The notes beneath the pieces are model-generated. The model had not been told where the DNA came from and ran no database searches. It saw only the letters and a program-made list of their open reading frames with translations. A stretch of 64,000 bases of DNA from NCBI RefSeq assembly GCF_008365375.1, contig NZ_QOKW01000026.1, positions 27,775-91,774 of the forward strand. Reading direction: 5' to 3'. This document shows, one piece after another, positions 34,563 to 42,319 of the stretch (positions within the stretch are counted from its first letter, which is position 1; each line of letters opens with the position of its first letter). The DNA is from Roseomonas genomospecies 6. GTDB lineage: Bacteria; Pseudomonadota; Alphaproteobacteria; Azospirillales; Azospirillaceae. Position numbers and translations under genes: made by a program.

Positions 34563-36918
34563 GGTCGGCGGTCTCCGGATCGGCGTTGGCGTCTGCGTTG
34601 GATTGCGGGTAGGCGCGCTCGATCACGCGATCCAACCCGTTGTCGTCGATGGGGGTGAGCAGGGCGGCGGCGAGCCGGCGGGGATCGACGGCTCCGTTCG
34701 CGAAGGTCCCGTCGCGGAACCGGCTGTCCATGAAGGGCGAAGCGATGCCCGAGGCGTGGGCGCGGAGCAGCGCATCGCGCACCGCCGGTCCCACTTCATC
34801 ACCGCGAAGCAGCCGCGCGACCAGCCCCGGCGGGATGGGCAGCGCATGGTCGCGGGGAAGCAGGCTGCGCCGGCGCTCCCCGATCGTCCGTTCCTGGTGC
34901 AGCCGGTCGGCGGGTGTGAACAGCGGCTTCAGGACGGCGTAGGGCAGTGGCATGGCGGCCAAATCCCGTCCAGCCAAATCCCGTCCAGCCGAATCCTGTC
35001 CAGCCGAGGCCCGCCCAGGCGAAGACAGGCGCCACCGTCCCGGCCGCACCCAAACCAAGCCGGCCAGCAAGGCGGCGCAGCGCGCGTCGTCGAAGGAGGA
35101 CGTGTCCAGGAAGGCCAGCACGGCGGAGAGCGGCGCGCCCATGGCGGCGCACAGGGGGTCGTTCACGCCCTCCTCCCGCCCGGTGCGGTCGATCAGGCGG
35201 CGGTTCAGAACGGCGATCAGGTTGCGCGTCAGGTCGCCATCGCCCCACACCACCTCCAGCCGACCGTTGCGGGTGCCGGTCTTGCGGCGCTTCTCGTCAT
35301 ACCACGCCGGGTCCCTTTTCAGCGGGTGGGTCAGGTCGAGCGGAGCAAAGTGCGCGGCCATGGGCAGAATCGGAGGCTCCCGCTCCGTCTCGTCTCCGGC
35401 GGCGGCGCCCGGCGGGTGCCCCAGGCTCGCCAGCGCGGCAGCCACCTGGAACTCCGGCGAATGGTCGTCGGCCTGCCCCAGCCAACGGGGCGACAGGGCC
35501 GGGGGCGGCGGCACGGATTCCCGCGCCTTCGGAGCGACGGCGAGATAGCGCGCGACCGCGCCCACCGCGATCAGCGCGGCCTGAACCGCCGGCTTCCCGG
35601 CCTCCGGTTCCGCAAGCGCGAACAGCGCGTCGTCCAGGCGCCGGGCCAGGGTGCGGGCGCGCGCCCCTTCCTCGCCCTTGCGCAGGTGCTTGCGCACCCG
35701 CTCCAGCCAGTGCCCGCTCTCCAGATCGGCGATCAGCGCCACGGTCGGTGGCGCGACGGCCTTCACCCCGCGGCGTCCGAGCGGGGTGGCGAGATAAGCC
35801 TTGCCGGCCCGCATGACGAAGCCGTAGCGCTGAAAGGTGTCGATCCCGCGCGACGTGCCGAGCGTCGCGGCGGCGCGGGCGAATTCCAGCCCGTCGCGCG
35901 CGGTGCGGCCGTTCAGCACGGCGCGGCCTTCCGCCAGGAACTGCCGGATCTCCGCCGCCGTGGCGGGACGGGACCACAGCGGCGCCCAGAATTCCGCCCG
36001 CGCGTCGTCCTCATCCTCCACCCCGATGCCGCCCCATCCGGCGCCGGTGGCCTTCACGGTGAAGGGGAAGCTGGCCCCGGACTGGCGCGCGCTTTCGTTC
36101 CGGCGGGTCAGCGCGCCGGCGAACAGCAGCGCTCCCTCGATCATCAGGACGAAGTCCCAGGGGTTCAGGTTGGGCGCGCCTTCGAATCCCGCCGTGGAGT
36201 TCGGGCCTCCCGCCGCACCGGGAGCGAACTGGCCGATGGCCGCGTCGGTCAGCCCGTCCGTCGCATCGCCGAACAGGGCGGCACGCAGCATCGGCGCGGC
36301 CTCCGGCCGGTGCGCGCCGCTTTCCGCGTCGAACAGCCCGCGGGGCGTCTTGGACGACACGAGGCGGCGCATGAAATTGTTGGTGAAGTCCAGCCGCCCG
36401 TCGTTGCCGCCGGTGCCCAGCAGGGGCGGGAACAGCAGGTCGTCGCGCGACAGGGCGAGTGCCGCGTCGATCCAGGTCAGCGCCTCGTCCGGCAATTGCC
36501 CGCGCAGGCGCAGCACGAAGGCCAGCTTCGCCTCCCCCTGCGGGCGTTCGACGAGGCCGGCGTCGGCCAGCGCCCGTTCGCATGTCTCCATCGCGGAACG
36601 CAGGCCGGCGAAGCGCACCGCCGGACTGTCCCGCAACGGCGTGAAGCCGTCGCGGTTGTCGCCCGTGAAGAAGCCGCTGCCGCCGTTCCATGGCGCCACC
36701 ACCGCGCTCGGCCGGTAGTCGTTCAGGAAGAAGGCCAGCAATTCCTCGCCGCTCAGCCGGGTGCGGAGGTGGAAGGCCTCGTCCCGCCACCAGCCGGCAA
36801 CGTCCTTGTCCGCCTGTTCGGCGAGCAGGCGCAGGACGCCCAGCGCTTTCAGGTATCCCGCCAGCGGAACCGGCGCGCAGCCTTTCAGGGCGTGTTCGTG
36901 CCGTTCACCGTTGCCCAT
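34552..36918 (-). CDS. csx17: Type I-G Csx17 (Cas8-like large subunit)
   Basis: A 788-residue large subunit (Csx17/Cas8u2). The start MGNGERHEHALKGCAPVPLA has an AGGAGGA ribosome site. The family N-terminus continues YLKALGVLRLLAEQADKDV and SAVVAPWNGGSGFFTGDN. The middle has RLDFTNNFMRRLVSSKTPRG and GWGGIGVEDEDDARAEFWAP. Near the C-terminus a short repeat (SAGQDSAGRDLAGRDLA) comes from four 15-base units. By analogy with Cas8 it should recognise the PAM and recruit Cas3. It overlaps cas3 by 14 bases and csb1 by 11, consistent with one operon. No disruption is seen. Confidence 0.9.
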   Translation of the reverse strand: MGNGERHEHALKGCAPVPLAGYLKALGVLRLLAEQADKDVAGWWRDEAFHLRTRLSGEELLAFFLNDYRPSAVVAPWNGGSGFFTGDNRDGFTPLRDSPAVRFAGLRSAMETCERALADAGLVERPQGEAKLAFVLRLRGQLPDEALTWIDAALALSRDDLLFPPLLGTGGNDGRLDFTNNFMRRLVSSKTPRGLFDAESGAHRPEAAPMLRAALFGDATDGLTDAAIGQFAPGAAGGPNSTAGFEGAPNLNPWDFVLMIEGALLFAGALTRRNESARQSGASFPFTVKATGAGWGGIGVEDEDDARAEFWAPLWSRPATAAEIRQFLAEGRAVLNGRTARDGLEFARAAATLGTSRGIDTFQRYGFVMRAGKAYLATPLGRRGVKAVAPPTVALIADLESGHWLERVRKHLRKGEEGARARTLARRLDDALFALAEPEAGKPAVQAALIAVGAVARYLAVAPKARESVPPPPALSPRWLGQADDHSPEFQVAAALASLGHPPGAAAGDETEREPPILPMAAHFAPLDLTHPLKRDPAWYDEKRRKTGTRNGRLEVVWGDGDLTRNLIAVLNRRLIDRTGREEGVNDPLCAAMGAPLSAVLAFLDTSSFDDARCAALLAGLVWVRPGRWRLSSPGRASAGQDSAGRDLAGRDLAAMPLPYAVLKPLFTPADRLHQERTIGERRRSLLPRDHALPIPPGLVARLLRGDEVGPAVRDALLRAHASGIASPFMDSRFRDGTFANGAVDPRRLAAALLTPIDDNGLDRVIERAYPQSNADANADPETADHAA
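34958..35017 (-). repeat. 15-base tandem repeat in csx17
   Basis: Four 15-base units of the form gccaaatcccgtcca (plus strand; the last two diverge) lie in frame near the 3' end of csx17 and encode SAGRDLAG-type repeats. The unit length equals that in csb2 but the sequence is unrelated. Confidence 0.85.
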
Positions 36919-39409
36919 GCTCGTCCTCCTGGCCAGCCCTGTCCTGTTCATCGGCGTCCTGTTCATCCGCCGAGGCGCGCCAGTCGGCGATGCGCACAAG
37001 GCTTTCCAGCCAAGCGAGACGGAAGGGCTTGCGGTCTTCCAGCAGGCGCGCGGTGCGGGCGGCCCAACTCGGTCCCGCCTCATCGCTTTCGCCCATCTCC
37101 ATCAGTCCGAGCGACAGGGACACCTGGGCCGAACGGGTGCCATCGCCAAGATCGACAGCCGGCAACCCGTCTCCCTCGTGGACACCACGGGCGAAGCGGA
37201 GCACGCCGGCCGGTGCGCTTTCCTGGGGAAGGGCGCGCAGCGACAGCCGCACCTTCCCATGGTGCGCGGCGATCAGATAGGCGACCAGATCGGCCCCCTC
37301 GGCGTCCCCATTCTGGTGCAGGTAGGCGAGCGCCGAGGCCAACTCGTGCCGGAAATAGGGGCGCCCCTTCTTGCGGTCGTACAGCGACGCCTTTGCGAGA
37401 AGCGCGCCGTCCGGGCGCACGGGCTCCGTCATCCGCTCCTGGAACGCGGGATGCGCCTTGCCCACGTCGTGCCAGCGGGCGGCGGTCGCGATGGCGGCGC
37501 GTTCTTCGGGACGCAGCGGATGGCCTTCGCCCAGCGCGGCGCACAGATCCTCCGCCGCTTTTGCCACATGGACGAGATGGTCGGTCAGCGGGACCGGCCG
37601 GTCCTGGCGCGTGTCGCGCTCGTCGTCGAGGCTTTCGGTGACGGGATCGGGCGCCGTGGGTTCCGGGGCGGGAGGCGCGTCGGGAGTCGCGACCGTCTTG
37701 TCCGTGATCTCCGGCGCCAGCCCGGTTGCCGGATCGTAGCCGCCGAGCGCGGCGTCCAGCATGACGACGAGGCCCGGCCAAGGCTTGCCGTCCAGGCTTG
37801 TCCAAGTGGATTCCGTTCCTTTCGCCTGCGGGTTCAGGCGCCAGCCCTGCCGGGATTTGAGAAGCTCCTCCCCACGCCGGATCGGCACGCTGCACAGCTC
37901 GTCCGGGTGGGGCAGGGGCTGGTCGGACGGCTTCACGGTCGCGAAGTTCCGCCAGAGCACCTGGAAGTCGGTGTCCTTCGTGTCGCGGATGAAGGGGCTG
38001 ACGTCGATGTCGAAACCGGTCAGGTCGGGATCGGTGTCGAACAGGTCCAGCAGGTCCTTGCGCCTTAGGACGTGCCGCACGGGCGGCGCGCGGTCCGGCG
38101 GCAGCAGGTTGGCTGGCGCGGCGTCGGGAAGGTCGGCAAGCCGGACGCGCGCCTCCGCCAAGTCCTCCGCCGCGTAGGGCACGGCCAGCTCGCCCTTGGG
38201 GTCGTCCTCCTTTGTGATGGGCAGGTCGATCCAGCGGATCTCCGCGCCGTCCTCGCACTCGCCATACCGGTTGACGCGCCCGAAGCGCTGCACCAGCGAC
38301 GGCCACGGCGCCAGCTCGGTGAACAGCACGGCGGAGGACACGTCCACGCCCGCCTCGATGGCCTGGGTCGCGACGACGATGCGGTCCGGTGTGGCTTTCG
38401 AACCGGTCAGGCGCTCCAACTGCGCCTTCCGGTCCGCCGGGCGGAAGCGGCTATGGATCAGGAGCAGCCGGTCCTCGCCCTCCGTCCCCAGGCACTTCTT
38501 CAGCGCCTTGTGCACCTTCTGCGCCCGCGCCACGGTGTTCAGGATGACGATGGTGGTACGGCCGGGCCGATGCGCGTCCAGCACCTCGCCCGCCAGAGCC
38601 GTCGCGTAGGCGTCGACGTCCTTGGCGCCCGCACCCCCCGGTCGTGACGCGGCGGGGCGGACGCGCTTATGGGCATCGACCAGCAGCCGGCGGACGCGGG
38701 GATCGGCGAAGTCCTCCGGCACGTCGTCGGGCACGCGCAGGACGCGCCCGGGCTCCTTGTGATCCACGGTGACGAGCCATGCCGGGTCCAGCGTCGCCGA
38801 CAGCCACAGCGACCGGGCGGGACGGGCCGTCCCCATTGCGTCCCGCAGCCCTTGCAACTGGGCCGAGGTCGCCAGCCCGGCGCCCATCGCCTGCACCTCG
38901 TCGAACACCCATTGCGCGTCGTTGTGCAGCAGGGCGAAATCGACCGGCCAGCGGAAGCGGCTCATCCCGTAGCCGCGCATCAGCGCCCGGCTCAGCAGCA
39001 TGTCCTGGGTGCCGATCAGGATGGCCGGGCGTTCAGGGTGCCGCACCCAAGAGGGCGGTTCCTTCTCCCGCTCCCCGCCGCCCATCAGGACGACCACACC
39101 GCTCTCCGGGTGGGGAAGGGCATCGTGCTTGTGAGCCTCAAGATTATCGAGCCAGCCGCGCACGCGGTCGCGGGTCTGCTCCACGAGCGAGCGCATCGGC
39201 AGGCACAGCACCAGCCGCAGCGGCGTGTCCTCCCGCGCGATCCGACGCCGCCACAGCCACCCCAGCACCACCGCCGCCGTCTTGCCCATGCCCGTCGGGG
39301 CAATCAGCACCTCCGGCCAGGGTTCCAACGCCAAGCGCCGTTGGTATTCGTAGGGCGTGTGTTTCGATTCGCCCATGGCGCGGGCGAAGAAGGAGTCGAA
39401 AGAGGTCAC
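36905..39409 (-). CDS. cas3: Type I-G Cas3 helicase-nuclease with C-terminal HD domain
   Basis: An 834-residue Cas3. The N-terminal SF2 helicase has Walker A in LIAPTGMGKTAAVVLGWLW near 35-53, the DExH-like box DEVQ near 170, motif III SAT (LWLSATLDP) and motif VI QRFGRVNR. The HD nuclease is C-terminal: LTDHLVHVAKAAEDL, AARWHDVGKAHPAFQ near 655, HELASALAYL, and LIAAHHGKVRLS. This helicase-then-HD order is characteristic of the I-U/I-G variant. The last residues repeat (ADEQDADEQDRAGQE). I chose the GTG at 39409, with AAAGG seven bases upstream; an ATG at 39376 is possible. It is the first gene of the cas operon and cuts DNA bound by the Cascade complex. Confidence 0.93.
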   Translation of the reverse strand: MTSFDSFFARAMGESKHTPYEYQRRLALEPWPEVLIAPTGMGKTAAVVLGWLWRRRIAREDTPLRLVLCLPMRSLVEQTRDRVRGWLDNLEAHKHDALPHPESGVVVLMGGGEREKEPPSWVRHPERPAILIGTQDMLLSRALMRGYGMSRFRWPVDFALLHNDAQWVFDEVQAMGAGLATSAQLQGLRDAMGTARPARSLWLSATLDPAWLVTVDHKEPGRVLRVPDDVPEDFADPRVRRLLVDAHKRVRPAASRPGGAGAKDVDAYATALAGEVLDAHRPGRTTIVILNTVARAQKVHKALKKCLGTEGEDRLLLIHSRFRPADRKAQLERLTGSKATPDRIVVATQAIEAGVDVSSAVLFTELAPWPSLVQRFGRVNRYGECEDGAEIRWIDLPITKEDDPKGELAVPYAAEDLAEARVRLADLPDAAPANLLPPDRAPPVRHVLRRKDLLDLFDTDPDLTGFDIDVSPFIRDTKDTDFQVLWRNFATVKPSDQPLPHPDELCSVPIRRGEELLKSRQGWRLNPQAKGTESTWTSLDGKPWPGLVVMLDAALGGYDPATGLAPEITDKTVATPDAPPAPEPTAPDPVTESLDDERDTRQDRPVPLTDHLVHVAKAAEDLCAALGEGHPLRPEERAAIATAARWHDVGKAHPAFQERMTEPVRPDGALLAKASLYDRKKGRPYFRHELASALAYLHQNGDAEGADLVAYLIAAHHGKVRLSLRALPQESAPAGVLRFARGVHEGDGLPAVDLGDGTRSAQVSLSLGLMEMGESDEAGPSWAARTARLLEDRKPFRLAWLESLVRIADWRASADEQDADEQDRAGQEDEHGQR

Positions 39410-39518
39410 GTCGTTACCTTTCGCGAGCCCTTACGCTGGATTGCCAACAGAATGCGAAAGGGCGCGCTGCGGCAACGGCAAGGGTTGCGAATATTGTGAC
39501 CTTGTTCCATTTAAGGCG

Positions 39519-39551
39519 CAACCCTCGCGACGTATTCCGTCGCGAGGGTTG
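39519..39551. promoter_or_regulatory. Perfect 14-bp hairpin upstream of cas3
   Basis: CAACCCTCGCGACG (39519-39532) pairs perfectly with CGTCGCGAGGGTTG (39538-39551) around the loop TATTC. There is no T-run, so a terminator is unlikely. The position, 110 bases before the cas3 start, suits an operator or a processed 5' leader. Confidence 0.5.
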
Positions 39552-39645
39552 TGGCAACGAGGCCCTATGCGCTTCCAACCGGAGACCGTCCAGAAGCGCA
39601 CGGGAGGTGGGCCGCTACTTAGTCGACACCACTGATCGAACGCTA

Positions 39646-39674
39646 GCTTCAAAGAGGCTCAGAGTAACGAAGAG
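39646..39674 (-). repeat. Degenerate CRISPR-repeat-like sequence upstream of cas3
   Basis: The plus strand reads GCTTCAAAGAGGCTC and ends GAAGAG. The true repeat begins GCTTCAATGAGGCCC and ends GAAGAG. Both ends are conserved but the stem in the middle is shortened and lost. It could be a repeat relic or a repeat-like guide RNA element. The match is short, so chance cannot be excluded. Confidence 0.4.
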
Positions 39675-39691
39675 TCCCGATGCAACTTCCA

Positions 39692-39726
39692 TCCCTTCTT
39701 CCCCTGGGGAGAAGGTTAGGATGAGG
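39692..39726. repeat. REP-like palindromic element, copy 1
   Basis: This sequence, of the type CTTCTTCCCCTGGGGAGAAG followed by GTTAGGATGAGG, resembles the extragenic palindromic repeats widespread in high-GC proteobacteria. A second copy in opposite orientation lies at 39787-39820. Confidence 0.6.
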
Positions 39727-39786
39727 AGGTGTCGAAGGCTTGTCCCGTGTTCGATAGCAGAATATTATCTCCCTGCCGGGCATAAA

Positions 39787-39820
39787 CCCCTCCCCCAACC
39801 CTCTCCCCAGGGGGAGAGGG
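39787..39820. repeat. REP-like palindromic element, copy 2 (inverted)
   Basis: CCCTCTCCCC-AG-GGGGAGAGGG forms the stem and is preceded by CCCCTCCCCCAA. It is the inverted partner of copy 1, about 60 bases apart. Such REP doublets are normally extragenic, which agrees with the absence of a gene here. Confidence 0.65.
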
Positions 39821-39899
39821 CCGTTTCACCACATCGTTACTCAAAAATCAACCTGAGCTTAAAGCGTTGAGACACAAGCTTCACCAGCAAACGCCACCT

Positions 39900-39928
39900 T
39901 TGCGTTGTGATGGAGAGCATGATATACA
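39900..39928 (+). promoter_or_regulatory. Candidate sigma70-type promoter of a small RNA
   Basis: TTGCGT (39900-39905) and TATACA (39923-39928) are separated by exactly 17 bases, the optimal spacing. No long gene follows. A strong terminator lies about 90 bases beyond the predicted transcription start. Confidence 0.4.
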
Positions 39929-39934
39929 GACTGC

Positions 39935-40075
39935 GCCCGGCGGGTTGGCCGGACGGAGGCGTATGGGTGGGCACCGATCGAAGGCGTTTATCCATGCTTT
40001 ACCTCTTTAGGTGATTGAAGCCACTGAACACCCCCCTATGGTTGGCGCCTCGGGGGTGTTTAGTGGCTTTTCGCT
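39935..40075 (+). ncRNA. Candidate small RNA or attenuator leader with a 15-residue ORF
   Basis: A transcript from the promoter at 39900 to the terminator ending near 40075 would be about 140 bases. It contains GGAGG, then ATG at 39963, and a 15-codon frame (MGGHRSKAFIHALPL) stopping at 40008-40010, nine bases before the terminator stem. The arrangement of short peptide followed by terminator is that of a transcription attenuator, but no intact regulated gene follows, so it may be an orphan leader or a stand-alone small RNA. Confidence 0.35.
40019..40075 (+). terminator. Strong intrinsic terminator
   Basis: AGCCACTGAACACCCCC (40019-40035) pairs over 17 positions with GGGGGTGTTTAGTGGCT (40052-40068), with one G-U pair, and is followed by TTTTCGCTTTT on the plus strand. 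It is the clearest terminator in the window. Confidence 0.85.
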
Positions 40076-40333
40076 TTTGACGCAGAACAGCGTGTCCGTC
40101 AAGGCCCTTTTTCACTAATCGACCGCTAGAAGACGAAAATTTGATGGGGATCTGCCTTTCAGGCGGAGGGCAGAGGAATCCGAAGCAGTAATGCATTCAC
40201 ATGTATGTTAAGTTTGCTAACGTTTTCTCTTCAGGTTTTCTAGATCCCATTCCCTAAACCTTTTATTCATCCCACCCTATCCACCATTCCTGCACGCGCA
40301 ACGCGGGGATGGGCCCATGCGGATACTGTTCGG

Positions 40334-40570
40334 GTGGCATCTGGAAATCCGGCTCGGGCTTGCGGGACCGGAGGTTTCTCCCGCCTTGCGCGCTTCGACC
40401 AGTGGATCGCCCGCGCCCTTACGCACGCGCCGCTGCCAGCGCTCTACCGCCGCATGGTGGAGGCGGCGACGGGCCGCCCGGTGCGCGGCTGCTTCATCCA
40501 CATGCCGGTGGTCGGGACGCTGCTGGACCTGACGCGCGAGACCGAAACGGTCTCCGGTGACGCGTCGTAA
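40334..40570 (+). pseudogene. Possible nuclease/helicase C-terminal relic
   Basis: A 78-codon frame contains FDQWIARALTHAPLPALYRR, then MVEAATGRPVRGCFIHMPVV and GTLLDLTRE. The LYRRMVEAATGRPV...IHMPVVG block resembles the C-terminus of AddA/UvrD-type PD-(D/E)XK nuclease-helicases. Nothing upstream continues it. The bases from 40076 to here and from 40571 to 40873 show no other gene I can support. Confidence 0.3.
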
Positions 40571-40829
40571 AGGGAGCAACCCGCCGGTTCGGCGCGCTGG
40601 CGTGATCCAATCCGCCAGCACCCTTGCCGCAGCGGTCAGCCATGACCCTCATGGTGGAGGAACGCACTTTGCGCCTTCACCCGTGCAAGTTCCAGCCTCG
40701 CAAAGCCGTCCATGATCAAGCAAGCGTGGGCTTGGCCTTGTACGCAAAACGTTGGTCCTCTAATCATCCGGCGTCACCGTTGGCACACGAATGCATGTCT
40801 TGCGAGGAGCCATGTCCTTGCCGGGCCAT

Positions 40830-40845
40830 GGCGTGGCGCCACGCC
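40830..40845. promoter_or_regulatory. 16-bp perfect palindrome upstream of the recombinase
   Basis: GGCGTGGCGCCACGCC is its own reverse complement and lies 28 bases before the recombinase ATG. It could be an operator or a recombination core. In such GC-rich DNA a chance palindrome is also possible. Confidence 0.35.
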
Positions 40846-40873
40846 CTGAGCTCGTGCTCCCGGATGGTCATCC

Positions 40874-41830
40874 ATGAATGTCGCCTCTGCCTGCGCCGAT
40901 TTCCTCGCCCATTGCCGGGTCGCCAAGAACCTGTCGGCGCACAGTCTGCGCGCCTACGCCATCGACCTGAAGGAGTTCGAGCGCTTTGCCGCTCCCGGCA
41001 CCTCCGTCGCCGCCATCGATCGTCAGTTGCTGCGCCGCTACCTCAGCCACCTGTTCGAGACCCGCGGCCTGAAGGAGACCAGCGTCAAGCGCCGCATCGC
41101 CTGCCTGAAGGTGATGTTCCGTTGGTTGGAACTGGATGAGGTCATTCCGATCAGCCCCTTCCACCGCTTGGACGCGCGCATCCGTCTGCCCAAGCGCCTG
41201 CCGCGCAACCTGACCGACGACGAGGTGCGCCGGCTGTGTCGTACTGCTCTGGATCGGGCGGGTCTGTCGGGCCGCATCACCGAGGCCAAGGCGCTGCGCG
41301 TCGCCAAGCGCGCCGACCCCAACGCCTTCACCGCACTGGTCGTGCTGGAGGTGCTGCTGTGCACCGGACTGCGCGTCGGCGAACTGGTGAGTATCCGCGT
41401 GCCGGACATCGACCTGATCGAGCGTGTCATCACCATCATGGGCAAGGGCAGTCGGCAGCGCCGGGTCTTCCTGCCCGACGACGAAACGGCGGCCCTGGTC
41501 TCGGCCCACTGCACGGCCACCGCGGCGCGGCGCGGCGAACACGACCGGCTCGTGGTGACGGCGTCCGGCGCCCCCGGCACGACGCAGTTCGTCCGGTCCC
41601 TCCTGCGCGAAACGGCGAGGAACGCGGGGATCGCCCGCCGGATCACCCCCCACATGCTGCGCCATACGGCGGCGACGCGCCTGCTGGAAAACGGCCTGGA
41701 CATCCGTCTCGTCCAGAGACTGCTCGGTCACCAGAGCATTTCAACCACGGAGATCTACACTGCGGTCACTGATACGAGCCTGAAGGCGGCGATCGGCCGG
41801 GCCGCAGCCCGCATGAAAGGAGGTGGATAA
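40874..41830 (+). CDS. Tyrosine recombinase (XerC/D-like integrase)
   Basis: A 318-residue site-specific recombinase. The N-terminal SAM-like DNA-binding domain is at about 1-95 (LSAHSLRAYAIDLKEFERFA). The catalytic domain has Arg I in CTGLRVGELVSIRVPD near 170 and the Lys-containing beta hairpin MGKGSRQRRVFLP near 192. The H-x-x-R motif is TPHMLRHTAATRLL near 260. His/Trp and the nucleophile Tyr lie in LLGHQSISTTEIYTAV near 290. The catalytic set is complete, so it is probably active. It lies between the cas locus and the DISARM-like operon with non-coding DNA on both sides, and may have served to insert this island. It is not next to dif- or phage-like genes here. Confidence 0.9.
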   Translation: MNVASACADFLAHCRVAKNLSAHSLRAYAIDLKEFERFAAPGTSVAAIDRQLLRRYLSHLFETRGLKETSVKRRIACLKVMFRWLELDEVIPISPFHRLDARIRLPKRLPRNLTDDEVRRLCRTALDRAGLSGRITEAKALRVAKRADPNAFTALVVLEVLLCTGLRVGELVSIRVPDIDLIERVITIMGKGSRQRRVFLPDDETAALVSAHCTATAARRGEHDRLVVTASGAPGTTQFVRSLLRETARNAGIARRITPHMLRHTAATRLLENGLDIRLVQRLLGHQSISTTEIYTAVTDTSLKAAIGRAAARMKGGG

Positions 41831-42013
41831 CTAAGAATTCCCAATGCGCTATCTGAGGTAGAGATTTGTGCCCGTCAGTCTAGGTATTTTTGGCTCGCAC
41901 TCTGGATGCGAGTGTATGCAGTGAGCGAAAACGTCCGGCTCCCGTGTGCGCTGACAGATACACACAATTGTAAGTCATTGTTTTCGTTGCTCAGTGAATA
42001 ATTCTTAGTTATC
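41826..42013. repeat. 14-bp inverted repeat flanking a 160-base segment
   Basis: GATAACTAAGAATT (41826-41839) is repeated in perfect inversion as AATTCTTAGTTATC (42000-42013). The first arm overlaps the recombinase stop. Inside, a second imperfect inverted pair (TGAGCGAAAACG near 41921 and CGTTGCTCA near 41986) gives a nested cruciform shape. The enclosed DNA is AT-rich and has no gene. It could be the recombinase attachment or recombination site. Confidence 0.55.
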
Positions 42014-42319
42014 GTCTTTTGCTGCCGCAGAATCCAGCCAGGGCGCGCCGGCGGTCTCAGGGAGATTAGAGACGAAGGGCTGCATCCTTATGTATTCAAC
42101 TGGCCTGGAAGACAGAAGCTATAAGAATTGTCTGAGGCATTTGCCCGTTGATCGCGGCGGGACGTGGCGTTCACGCTTTCAGAAGCCTCTGCCCGGAGCC
42201 GTTGCTTTTCCGGATTTCCAGCGCTTGCCAACTCAGAGTCGTGCACTGGCTGGCGCGGCTTGCTGCATTTCGCCACCTCCGTCGCCCATGGACGTTGACC
42301 GCTACCGGGCCGATTGGGA
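42014..42319. other. Upstream region of the DISARM-like operon
   Basis: These 306 bases carry short open frames in several registers but none with a convincing ribosome site or recognisable product. The promoter of the plus-strand operon starting at 42320 should be here. I see no clear operator. Confidence 0.35.
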
